32,203 nucleotides of DNA from TMED26 sp002694075 (GTDB taxonomy: Bacteria; Pseudomonadota; Alphaproteobacteria; Thalassobaculales; Thalassobaculaceae): positions 1 to 32,203 of the forward strand of contig JAYYDT010000097.1 in NCBI GenBank assembly GCA_036160575.1, written 5' to 3'. The translations under genes and the position numbers were made by a program. The notes below the pieces were generated by a model. It was given only the letters and a program-made list of their open reading frames with translations. It did not search any database and was not told the origin of the DNA. The stretch's first letter is position 1. Each line of letters opens with the position of its first letter. Below are positions 1 to 7,148 of the stretch, piece by piece.

Positions 1-182
1 CTGAATTGGCGCCGAATGGTGCCGAAACGATCCTCGAACAGGCCCCAGGCCTGGGTCTCACCAGCGAAATATTCCTCAATGACGAGCTGTGGTGTCGCGT
101 TCTTGAAATCCGTCGGTTTCATCGTCGTACATCCACTCAAGATCACCAGGGACAGTAAAACCAAGCCCAGACGTGACCACAT
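1..182 (-). CDS. DUF3833 family lipoprotein (partial, C-terminus outside window)
   Basis: Last gene of the five-gene minus-strand operon; only the first 60 or so codons are present and the rest lies left of the window. The start ATG shares one base with the stop of the MFS gene (TAATG), so the two are probably translationally coupled. The N-terminus is a lipoprotein signal: a basic start, a hydrophobic run and a lipobox LSGC with Cys18. The mature start (KPTDFKNATPQL, then EEYFAGETQAWG and FEDRFG) matches what I know of DUF3833. That family has no established biochemistry and is often found beside cfa-like, DUF1365 and amine-oxidase genes. A role in lipid transport or envelope adaptation to oxidative stress is inference from context only. 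Confidence 0.85.
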   Translation of the reverse strand, partial: MWSRLGLVLLSLVILSGCTTMKPTDFKNATPQLVIEEYFAGETQAWGLFEDRFGTIRRQF

Positions 183-1528
183 TAGCCGGCCTCCATGCCG
201 TATCGGTTCGCCGCGGCGCGGCGTTGGAGCCGCCGCCGCACCACCGCGTGTTTGGCGCCAGTGAGCGGAAAACCCCATACTAGCAGTACTGCTATCCCCT
301 TTAATACGACCGCCGGCACGGCGTAGATCACTACCAAAACGAGGCGCCCCTCGGCGTCGACCGCGGCGGCGTCGAAGCCCAGGGCGGCGAGACTTGGCAA
401 AGCGACGCCGACCGCCACCGCCAAGGCCAGCTTGGTGGCCATGCTCCAAAGAGCGAAAAAGGTACCGGCGCGAGCTTGGCCATGGCGCCAGGTATCGACG
501 TCGACGACATCGCCTTGGATCGCCGGTGGCAATGCCAAATCCGCGCCAAGGGCCATGCCGGTAATCATGCAAACCCCTAAAAACCAGAGGATTTCTCTCG
601 CTTCAAGGAACGGTACGGTGATGAAGGCGGCGCATGCCAAAGCCATTGCCAGCGCCCAGGCGCGGTGCTTGCCAAGGCGGCGGGCCAGGCCCAACCACAG
701 CGGAATGGCGAGGATGCCGGCGGCGAAATAGGCCAGGATAAACATCCCCTCCTCGGCCGCCGTCACCTCCAGACCATGGCGCAGATAAAGCAGAAACAAG
801 GCCGCCGGCACGCCATTGGCGATGCCGTTGACGAACCATGCGACCAACAGCCGCAGGAATAGTTTATTGGCCAAGATGGCCCGCCATCCCGCGCCCTCGG
901 CGCGGTGGTCGCCGCCTGGTGGCGGCGGTTCCGGCACCAGCACCAGCAGCACCGGCACGGTCACCGCGCCGCCAATCAACGCCAGCCAGGCCAGTAAGTG
1001 GAGGCCGGTGGCCGGCGCGGCGCCGTCACCGGCGGCCGCCATTACCGCCCCGGCGGCGACCAAACCGGCGAGACCAAAGCCTTCGCGCCAACCGGTTAAG
1101 GTGGCGCGGCCGTGGTAATCGGTGGCCCATTCGGCGCCCCAGGCGAGATAGGGCACGCTGACCATGGTCCAGCCGGCGTAAAGCAGGACCGACCAGATCA
1201 ACAAATGAAGCGTGCCGGCACCCGCCGGCGGCAGCAGCAGTTGCATCATCGCCGGCCCGGCGATCAGCGCGCCGACGGCGATCCACGGTTTGCGGCGCAG
1301 GCCGCGCCAGCGAAGACGGTCGCTGAGCCAGCCCACCAGGGGGTCGCTGACGGTGTCGAAAAGACGCGCGCCCAACAGCACCAGCCCGGTGACGGTCAGC
1401 CCCAAGCCCAAGCTGACGCCATAAAGCCGCGGCAGGTGCAGGTAGACCGGGATGATCGGCAGGGCGAGGACGAACGCCGGTGCGGCATAGGCCAGGCGCC
1501 GCCACGTCGGCGCGCCTGGCGCGCTCAT
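182..1528 (-). CDS. MFS transporter, GPH (glycoside-pentoside-hexuronide) type
   Basis: A 448-residue integral membrane protein of about 12 hydrophobic segments. The start ATG at 1528 overlaps the methyltransferase stop (ATGA); an upstream in-frame extension to 1609 would run into that gene and is less likely. The stretch ARLFDTVSDPLVGWLSDR near residues 50-70 is the conserved loop 2-3 motif of the GPH/MelB branch of the major facilitator superfamily. Those members move small solutes with a cation, but the copies in RpoE-ChrR-linked lipid operons have no known substrate. Fourth gene of the operon, between the cfa-like gene and the DUF3833 lipoprotein. Export or flipping of a lipid-derived product would fit the context but is not shown. 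Confidence 0.87.
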   Translation of the reverse strand: MSAPGAPTWRRLAYAAPAFVLALPIIPVYLHLPRLYGVSLGLGLTVTGLVLLGARLFDTVSDPLVGWLSDRLRWRGLRRKPWIAVGALIAGPAMMQLLLPPAGAGTLHLLIWSVLLYAGWTMVSVPYLAWGAEWATDYHGRATLTGWREGFGLAGLVAAGAVMAAAGDGAAPATGLHLLAWLALIGGAVTVPVLLVLVPEPPPPGGDHRAEGAGWRAILANKLFLRLLVAWFVNGIANGVPAALFLLYLRHGLEVTAAEEGMFILAYFAAGILAIPLWLGLARRLGKHRAWALAMALACAAFITVPFLEAREILWFLGVCMITGMALGADLALPPAIQGDVVDVDTWRHGQARAGTFFALWSMATKLALAVAVGVALPSLAALGFDAAAVDAEGRLVLVVIYAVPAVVLKGIAVLLVWGFPLTGAKHAVVRRRLQRRAAANRYGMEAG

Positions 1529-2748
1529 TTGTGGGCGAGCACGAATTGACCGACGCTGATATGGCCCTGACGGAACCCGGCCTCGCAATAACTCAAATAA
1601 TATTGCCACATACGCTGGAAGCGCCGGTCGAAACCGAGCGGCTCGATTTCCGGCCAGGTGGCCAGAAAGCGCTGCTGCCAGCGGCGCATGGTCTCGGCGT
1701 AGCTATCGCCGAAGAAAAAATCATTGGTGGTCGCCAAGCCACAGTCCTGGGCGGTTTGTTCCATCACCCGCGGGCTGGCCAACAAACCGCCGGGGAAGAT
1801 GTAGCGCTGGATAAAATCGGTGCCCGCCCGGTAGCTGGGAAAGGCGTCGTCGGCGATGGTGATCGCTTGCAAGCCGATCCGGCCGCCCGGCCGCAACCGG
1901 TCGCGCAGGGTGCTGTAATAGATCGGCCAGTTTTCCTCGCCAACCGCCTCGAACATCTCGATCGAGACGATTTTGTCGAAACTGCCGGCCACGTCGCGAT
2001 AGTCCTGAATGCGAATTTCGACCTGGTCGGCCAAGCCGGCGGCGGTGACTTTCGCGGTGGCGTGGGCGGCTTGTTCCTTGGACAGGGTCAGGCCGGTTAC
2101 CCGACAGCCGTAGGTGCGCGCGGCGAAGGTCGCGAAGCCGCCCCAGCCGCAGCCAACCTCCAGCACATGGTCCGCGGCCGACAGATTAATGGCTTCGGCC
2201 AAGCGCCGGTATTTGCGCTCCTGGGCCACCGCCAAGTCCTCGTCCGGATGGGCGAACAGGGCCGCGGAATAGGTCATCGTCTCGTCCAACCAATGGCGGT
2301 AAAACGTGTTGCCGAGGTCGTAATGAGCGGCGATGTTGCGGCGGCTGCCGCGGCGGGTGTTGGCGCGCCGCGAATGGTACAGGCGATTGAGCAGGCGGCG
2401 CGGCCAGGCTGCCGCCAGTACCCGGTCCATGGCCTGCAGGTTGGCGGCGCCAAAGGCGAGCACCTTGGTCAAATCGCGGCAATCCCACTCATCGGCCATA
2501 TAACCTTCGGCCAGACCGATGTCGCCGCCGAAAAACAGGCGCCGGATGACCCGCGGATGGTGCAGGCGGATGGCCGCCTCGGGGCCTGGGTTGGGGCCGC
2601 GAAAGGTGATCCGCCGGCCGGACGGAAAGCGCACCGTCAGCACGCCGCGATCGATGTTTTGGCACCAGCGCTCGAAGACGCGCTCCCAAAATCCGGGGGC
2701 GCCGATCTCATCGGCCAGAGTGGTGTCGACGGAAAGAGGTTGGGTCAT
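1525..2748 (-). CDS. SAM-dependent methyltransferase, cyclopropane-fatty-acid synthase-like
   Basis: A 407-residue cytosolic or membrane-associated enzyme that should transfer a methyl from S-adenosylmethionine to an unsaturated phospholipid acyl chain. Visible features: YDLGN at 143-147, SAM motif I VLEVGCGWGG at 195-204, IQDYRD near 247-252, MFEAVG at 265-270 and YIFPGG at 316-321, all with the spacing of the E. coli Cfa fold. Compared with E. coli Cfa from memory, Glu239 (here E267) and Tyr317 (Y350) are kept, but Cys139 is Ala162 and His266 is Gln294. Two bicarbonate-pocket residues are therefore lost, which argues against ordinary cyclopropanation. Third gene of the RpoE-linked operon, 3 nt after the DUF1365 stop. 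R. sphaeroides furan-fatty-acid enzymes of this class methylate rather than cyclopropanate, and this may be an orthologue. Confidence 0.88.
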   Translation of the reverse strand: MTQPLSVDTTLADEIGAPGFWERVFERWCQNIDRGVLTVRFPSGRRITFRGPNPGPEAAIRLHHPRVIRRLFFGGDIGLAEGYMADEWDCRDLTKVLAFGAANLQAMDRVLAAAWPRRLLNRLYHSRRANTRRGSRRNIAAHYDLGNTFYRHWLDETMTYSAALFAHPDEDLAVAQERKYRRLAEAINLSAADHVLEVGCGWGGFATFAARTYGCRVTGLTLSKEQAAHATAKVTAAGLADQVEIRIQDYRDVAGSFDKIVSIEMFEAVGEENWPIYYSTLRDRLRPGGRIGLQAITIADDAFPSYRAGTDFIQRYIFPGGLLASPRVMEQTAQDCGLATTNDFFFGDSYAETMRRWQQRFLATWPEIEPLGFDRRFQRMWQYYLSYCEAGFRQGHISVGQFVLAHK

Positions 2749-2751
2749 GGG

Positions 2752-3543
2752 TTAGCCCTTCGACTTGGCCAGGTCGCCGTCGCCGAGGCTGCTGGCGACA
2801 CGCTGGGCGGCGGCCCGGTGGCGATGAATTTTGAAGCCCTTGGTCCACATCTTCAGTGCCTCCCAATGGATTCCGACGATAACCTTTAGCGACTGCAACG
2901 GAAAGCCGCCAAGTGCCGCCCATAATGCGCGCGCATTCAGCGGCACCCGCTCGCCGCGGAAGGTGGCCGCCAGGATCGGGCCATGGCGATCGTCTTCGCG
3001 AATGGCGATGTTGACATTGTCCTCGGGCGGGGCGATGCGGAAGTGATAGCGCGCCTGCATGTCGATAAATGGCGAGACGTAGAAGCATTTATCGGCGGCT
3101 TGCCGGAGAACCGGGTCGTTGTCGCGGCCGGCCGCCATCACATAGGTGTGGCGTTCGCCGAAGGTGTTGCACACCTCGTACAGCACGGCGGCGATGCTTT
3201 CGTCCCGGCGATAACAATAATAGACGCTCAACGGATTGAAGACATAGCCCAAGATGCGCGGAAAACAGAGCAGGCGAATGGCGCCGCCATCCGGTGTCAC
3301 GCCGGCCTCCCGCATCCGCGCCTCGACCCACGGCCGTAGAGGGGTGCCGTCGGTCGGACCATGGTCGGTGTCGTAAAACGCCAGCGGCGCCGCCCGATTA
3401 TAGCCGAACGGGATGAAGCGGCGATCCAGATCGTCCAATTCGTCGAGGTCGAACAGCATGGAGAAAACGCTGTAGCGTAGGCGATGGCGCCGAGGGCTCA
3501 GACGGGTGTGCACGACCGCGCCGCGATAAATGGCCGAGCGCAT
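2752..3543 (-). CDS. DUF1365 domain-containing protein
   Basis: A 263-residue protein that starts RSAIYRGAVVHTRL, typical of DUF1365, with the family blocks YSVFSMLFDLDEL (about 24-36), LLCFPRILGYVFNPLSVYYC (about 89-108) and YEVCNTFGERHTY (about 121-133). No catalytic function is established for DUF1365. It is recurrently encoded between an FAD amine oxidase and a cfa-like methyltransferase, as here. The start ATG lies 3 nt after the upstream TAA and the stop 3 nt before the next ATG, so it is co-translated with both neighbours. Likely acts on the same membrane lipid substrate; this is inference from gene order. Confidence 0.9.
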   Translation of the reverse strand: MRSAIYRGAVVHTRLSPRRHRLRYSVFSMLFDLDELDDLDRRFIPFGYNRAAPLAFYDTDHGPTDGTPLRPWVEARMREAGVTPDGGAIRLLCFPRILGYVFNPLSVYYCYRRDESIAAVLYEVCNTFGERHTYVMAAGRDNDPVLRQAADKCFYVSPFIDMQARYHFRIAPPEDNVNIAIREDDRHGPILAATFRGERVPLNARALWAALGGFPLQSLKVIVGIHWEALKMWTKGFKIHRHRAAAQRVASSLGDGDLAKSKG

Positions 3544-3546
3544 GAC

Positions 3547-4893
3547 TTAGGCCACCTCGGGCATGGTGGCGCCGACATGGATGCGGCCGCTTTCGTTGGC
3601 CACCTCCCAGGGCCGCCGACGGCCGCCCAAGGCTTCGGCGACGGCCAAGCCGGCCTGCAAGGCGTCCTCGTGGAAGCCGGCGCCGAAATAACTGCCGCAA
3701 TACCAGGTGCGACGATGCCCCTGGAGGTCCCAAAGCCGGCGCTGACGGGCCAGGGCCTGTTGGTCGAAATAAGGGTGGCTGTAGGTATAGCTGTCGATCA
3801 CCAGATCGTCGCGCGGCGCGATGGCCGGGTTCAAGGTCACAAATAGATCGGGACCGGCCAAGCTCTGTAACCGGTTCATCCAATAAGTCACACATAGCGC
3901 CTGGTCATCGGTCGCCGCGCCGCCCTCAATGAAGTTCCAGCTCGACCAGACCCGCTGGCGCCGCGGCATCAGACGGCGGTCGCGGTGCAGCACCGCCTGG
4001 TTGGTGGTGTATCGCCAGCCGCCCAGGCAAGCGGTCTCGAGCGTGTCGGCGTCGCCTAGCATGGCGTGTGCCTGATCGGCGTGGGCGGCGATCACCACAT
4101 GGTCGAAATCGTCGCGCGCGCCGGTGCGGTCGATGACCGTCACCTGGTTGGGCATGCGCCGTAATTCAGCGACCCCGACCATCCGCACGCGATGGCGATA
4201 GGCGGCGGTCAGGCGTGCGACATAGGCCGCGCTGCCGCCATCGACGGTCCGCCATACCGGCCGGTCGGATAGTTTCAGCAGGCCATGATTGTCAAAAAAG
4301 CGGATGAAGGCGGCGGCCGGGTAAGCGCGCATGTCCGCCGCCGTGGTCGACCAGATGGCGGCCCCCATGGGCAGCAGGTGGTCGCGCAGGAACGCCTCGC
4401 TATAGCCGGCCTCGGCCAGCAAATCGCCAAGGGTCAGCTCATCGATGTCGGGGCGCGCGAGGTAATCCGGCGCCTCGCGAAAAAACCTCAAAATATCGCT
4501 GACCATCCGCCAAAAGCGGGGCCTCAGAACATTGCGCCGCTGGCCGAAAAGCCCGTTAAGGTCGCCGCCGGCGTATTCGAACCCGCCGCCGTCCAGGCTG
4601 GCCGCGAAGGACATCTCGCTGTCTTTGGTGGGCACGTCCAAATGGTCGAACAGCGCCACCAGGTTGGGATAATTAACGGCGTTGTAGACAATGAATCCGG
4701 TATCGACGGCGACAGGACCGGCCGGGCCGGGGGCGGCGACGGTGTTGGCGTGGCCGCCGAGTCGGTTGTCCTGCTCATAGACCGTCACGTCATGATGTTG
4801 GTCGAGCAGCCAGGCCGCTGACATGCCGGCGACCCCCGAGCCGATAACGGCGATTTTCAAGCGGCGGCCGGCGGGGGAGAAGTTACCATCCAA
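3547..4893 (-). CDS. FAD/NAD(P)-binding amine oxidase-type flavoprotein (TTG start)
   Basis: First gene of the five-gene operon; 448 residues with the proposed TTG start at 4893. That start has a strong Shine-Dalgarno AAGGAGA (4899-4905) six bases upstream. An in-frame ATG at 4950 is upstream of the expected transcription start for the promoter found here, so a longer protein is unlikely. The dinucleotide fold is clear: KIAVIGSGVAGMSAAWLLD with GSGVAG at about 18-23, then the FAD segment RLGGHANTV near 43-51 and VDTGFIVYN. This is the amine oxidase/desaturase-like superfamily (NAD(P)-binding Rossmann plus flavin-containing amine oxidoreductase). In R. sphaeroides a flavoprotein from the equivalent RpoE-linked operon affects oxidised membrane fatty acids; an oxidation step on an acyl chain is likely but not proven for this one. 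Confidence 0.88.
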   Translation of the reverse strand: MDGNFSPAGRRLKIAVIGSGVAGMSAAWLLDQHHDVTVYEQDNRLGGHANTVAAPGPAGPVAVDTGFIVYNAVNYPNLVALFDHLDVPTKDSEMSFAASLDGGGFEYAGGDLNGLFGQRRNVLRPRFWRMVSDILRFFREAPDYLARPDIDELTLGDLLAEAGYSEAFLRDHLLPMGAAIWSTTAADMRAYPAAAFIRFFDNHGLLKLSDRPVWRTVDGGSAAYVARLTAAYRHRVRMVGVAELRRMPNQVTVIDRTGARDDFDHVVIAAHADQAHAMLGDADTLETACLGGWRYTTNQAVLHRDRRLMPRRQRVWSSWNFIEGGAATDDQALCVTYWMNRLQSLAGPDLFVTLNPAIAPRDDLVIDSYTYSHPYFDQQALARQRRLWDLQGHRRTWYCGSYFGAGFHEDALQAGLAVAEALGGRRRPWEVANESGRIHVGATMPEVA

Positions 4894-4952
4894 GACGGTC
4901 TCCTTTTTTCTTGAAAATCGGAACAACATCTGCGCCGTTTTGTCGCGCATTT

Positions 4953-4982
4953 GTGTTACGGCGAGGTAAAACCAATGGATCA
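4953..4982 (-). promoter_or_regulatory. ECF RpoE-type promoter for the amine oxidase-DUF3833 operon
   Basis: On the minus strand a -35 TGATCC (4977-4982) is separated by exactly 18 nt from a -10 TAACAC (4953-4958). R. sphaeroides RpoE promoters have a TGATCC-type -35. The same TGATCC-N18-TA layout occurs on the opposite strand before rpoE and again before the glutathione peroxidase. Transcription would start near 4946, about 50 nt before the TTG start codon. Confidence 0.72.
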
Positions 4983-5011
4983 CCCCGCGGTGTTTCCAGG
5001 GTGGACGATTG

Positions 5012-5041
5012 TGATCCAGGGCCGGGTGGCCGGCGTAGATC
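5012..5041 (+). promoter_or_regulatory. ECF RpoE-type autoregulatory promoter for rpoE-chrR
   Basis: TGATCC at 5012-5017, an 18-nt spacer and TAGATC at 5036-5041. Its -35 lies 29 bp from the divergent -35 box. Predicted transcription start is near 5048, giving an untranslated leader of about 110 nt to the ATG at 5160. Positive autoregulation of rpoE is known in R. sphaeroides. Confidence 0.68.
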
Positions 5042-5159
5042 GAGTATGTCCATGGCAATCGACAATTTGGCCCCGCGAAAAGCGGCCGCGACCGCGGTCG
5101 TCGCGGGCTTCTGGCCGCCGTATTTGGGCGTGCCGGCAGGCGTGCCCGAGGACCGGCCG

Positions 5160-5729
5160 ATGCGCCTGAGTGAGCCGGCGGTGAGCGGCGAGGATTTTCC
5201 CGAACTGATGACGGCCATCGCCGACCAACGCGACCGCGCCGCCTTTCGACAAGTGTTCGAACACTTCGCCCCCCGCGTGAAAGCATTCATCCAGCGTCAG
5301 GGCGCGGAGGCCGATTTGGCCGATGAGATTGTTCAAGAGACCATGGTCAACGTCTGGCGCAAGGCTGGACAATTCGACGCAACCAAGGCCTCGGTTGCGA
5401 CTTGGATCTTCACGATCGCGCGAAATCAACGTATCGATCTACTGCGTAAAGCAAGTCGTCCGGTGCCTGATATGACCGATCCTTCGATCGCACCCGAACC
5501 CGAGCCGAGCGCGCCCGAAACCATGATGCGGGCGCAGGACGCGGTGTCGTTGCGGTCGGCCATCGCCGATTTGCCCGCCGAACAACGCGAGATCATTCAG
5601 CACGCGTTTTTCGAAGACAAGACCCATATTGAAGTCGCCGAGGCCCTTGATTTGCCGCTTGGAACTGTCAAATCGCGGATCCGCTTAGCCATTAAGCGCA
5701 TCCGCACACGGCTTGGAGACCAGCCATGA
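5160..5729 (+). CDS. rpoE: ECF sigma factor RpoE (ChrR-partnered, ECF11 type)
   Basis: 189 residues from the ATG at 5160, which has GAGGA seven bases upstream. An ATG at 5052 in frame would sit almost on the predicted transcription start and adds a low-complexity extension, so I prefer 5160. Region sigma2 spans about 27-98 (AFRQVFEHFAPRVKAF, ADEIVQETMVNVWRK, TWIFTIARNQRIDLLRK). An acidic/proline linker PEPEPSAPE lies at 112-120. Region sigma4 spans about 130-185, with helix-turn-helix DLPLGTVKSRIRLAIKRIR. It should direct RNA polymerase to the TGATCC promoters found here and be held inactive by the next gene product. The stop overlaps the chrR start (ATGA). Confidence 0.93.
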   Translation: MRLSEPAVSGEDFPELMTAIADQRDRAAFRQVFEHFAPRVKAFIQRQGAEADLADEIVQETMVNVWRKAGQFDATKASVATWIFTIARNQRIDLLRKASRPVPDMTDPSIAPEPEPSAPETMMRAQDAVSLRSAIADLPAEQREIIQHAFFEDKTHIEVAEALDLPLGTVKSRIRLAIKRIRTRLGDQP

Positions 5730-6379
5730 GCTTGAGCCATCATCCGAGTGAAGCGTTATTGCTCGACTATGCCCTAGGCAGTTTGGCCGAAGGATGGTCA
5801 CTGGCGGTCGCCGCCCATCTCAGCTTGTGCCCCATGTGTCGCCAGCAGGTGGCCGAAATGGAGGCCTTGGGCGGGGCGTTGATGCACGATTGCCCGCCGG
5901 CGATCGCCGGCGACGACTTGTGGCAGAGGGTGGCGGCGCGCATGGACGCGCCGGAGGGCGCGCGCGAGGTGGCCGCCGCGCCGCCCTGCGCCACGAGCAT
6001 CCTGCCGGCGCCGCTCCGCGACTACACCGGCGGCGACGCCGATAATTTGGCGTGGCGGCGGCTTGGCCTCGGCGCCGAGCAAGTGGTTCTGAAAACCCGG
6101 CAGCCAGGCACGTCGGCGCGTTTGCTGCGCATCGCGCCGGGACAGCGGGTGCCGGCGCACGGCCACGCCGGACTGGAGGTCACGGTCGTCTTGAGCGGCG
6201 CATTCAGCGATGAAACCGGGCGCTATGGGCGGGGCGACTTCCAAGAGTTGGATGGCGAGATCGAACACCAGCCATGGGTTGACGGCGGCGAACCCTGCAT
6301 TTGTTTGGCCGTCACCGATGCCCCGCTGCGCTTCAAAAGTTTGGCCGCCAAATTAGCCCAGCCACTGCTCGGCATCTAG
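5726..6379 (+). CDS. chrR: Anti-sigma factor ChrR (zinc anti-sigma domain plus cupin)
   Basis: 217 residues, translationally coupled to rpoE. The N-terminal anti-sigma domain carries the zinc ligands His6, His31, Cys35 and Cys38 (motif HLSLCPMC), the same numbering as R. sphaeroides ChrR. After a linker (about 75-95), the C-terminal cupin-like domain has a second metal site, His145, His147, Glu151 and His181, and a Cys191-Ile-Cys193 pair matching the paired cysteines of the known protein. In R. sphaeroides the N-terminal domain binds RpoE and the cupin domain is needed to release it in response to singlet oxygen. Every metal ligand I know of is present, so a working sensor is likely. Confidence 0.94.
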   Translation: MSLSHHPSEALLLDYALGSLAEGWSLAVAAHLSLCPMCRQQVAEMEALGGALMHDCPPAIAGDDLWQRVAARMDAPEGAREVAAAPPCATSILPAPLRDYTGGDADNLAWRRLGLGAEQVVLKTRQPGTSARLLRIAPGQRVPAHGHAGLEVTVVLSGAFSDETGRYGRGDFQELDGEIEHQPWVDGGEPCICLAVTDAPLRFKSLAAKLAQPLLGI

Positions 6380-6380
6380 T

Positions 6381-7148
6381 GTGACGACGGCCGCCGGCGC
6401 GTCCCCTCCCGGTATGAGAGCGGGTCGGCGTGTCGCCGTGTGGGGCGCCGGCGGCGCCATTGGCGACGCCTTTGTCCAGCATCTCGCCGCCGCTCCCGAT
6501 GTCGCCGAGGTCTTCGCGGTGTCGCGCGCGGCGCGGCCGGCGCCGGCGGGGAAAATTCGCACGATAGCTGGCGATTTAACGGTTGAGGATGACGTCGCCG
6601 CGGCCGCCGCCACGGTTGCCGACGCCGGCGGTAACCTGGACCTGGTGCTGATCGCCAGTGGCGTTCTGCATGACGCCGCCGCCGGCATCGCGCCAGAGAA
6701 AAGTTGGCGGGCCCTCGACGCCGCCGCGATGGCCCGCGTCTTCGCCGTCAACACCATTGGTCCAAGCTTGATCGCCAAACACTTTCTGCCCCTGTTGGCG
6801 CGCGACCGGCGGGTGATTTTCGCCGCCCTATCGGCGCGGGTCGGCAGTATCTCCGATAATCGCGCCGGCGGCTGGCACGCCTATCGCGCGTCCAAGGCGG
6901 CCCTTAATATGATGATCAAGGGCCTGGCCATCGAACTGGCCCGTCGCAACCCGGCGGCGCTGTGCGTCGGCTTGCACCCGGGCACCGTCGATAGCCCGCT
7001 ATCGGCCCCCTTTCAGCGCAATGTCCCGGCCGCGGGATTATTCACGCCGGCGCGCGCGGCGGCCGCCATGTTGGGTGTCTTGGAGGGTTTGCCGGCCACC
7101 GCCAGCGGCCGCTTGTTCGCCTGGGACGGCGCCGAGATCGCGCCCTAA
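6381..7148 (+). CDS. Short-chain dehydrogenase/reductase (SDR) in the rpoE-chrR operon
   Basis: Up to 255 residues from a GTG at 6381, one base after the chrR stop; an ATG at 6414 is the alternative start. Classical SDR features: an N-terminal Rossmann fold with a WGAGGAIGDAF-type glycine motif (about 21-31), the cofactor segment VLIASGVLHD, NTIG, catalytic Ser in FAALSARVG and the YRASK active-site Tyr/Lys near 171-175, then LHPGTVDSPLS. It resembles the CsgA/SniffeR-like branch found near ECF sigma genes. Substrate unknown; a carbonyl product of membrane lipid oxidation is a reasonable guess. Its 3' end overlaps the convergent DUF3429 gene by 4 nt. Confidence 0.87.
   Translation: MTTAAGASPPGMRAGRRVAVWGAGGAIGDAFVQHLAAAPDVAEVFAVSRAARPAPAGKIRTIAGDLTVEDDVAAAAATVADAGGNLDLVLIASGVLHDAAAGIAPEKSWRALDAAAMARVFAVNTIGPSLIAKHFLPLLARDRRVIFAALSARVGSISDNRAGGWHAYRASKAALNMMIKGLAIELARRNPAALCVGLHPGTVDSPLSAPFQRNVPAAGLFTPARAAAAMLGVLEGLPATASGRLFAWDGAEIAP

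Noticed and set aside
1480..2889. Long open frame on the + strand opposite the methyltransferase gene (469 codons)
   Set aside because: It is antisense to the clearly conserved cfa-like gene; the composition is a mirror of high-GC codon use and no family motif is visible.
4911..5159. N-terminal extension of RpoE from upstream starts
   Set aside because: Starts at 4911 and 5046 precede the predicted transcript start; the one at 5052 would be nearly leaderless and adds sequence unlike ECF sigma factors.
4894..5286. N-terminal extension of the amine oxidase to 579 residues
   Set aside because: It would cross both ECF promoters and the start of rpoE, is Arg/Pro-rich low complexity, and has no ribosome site.
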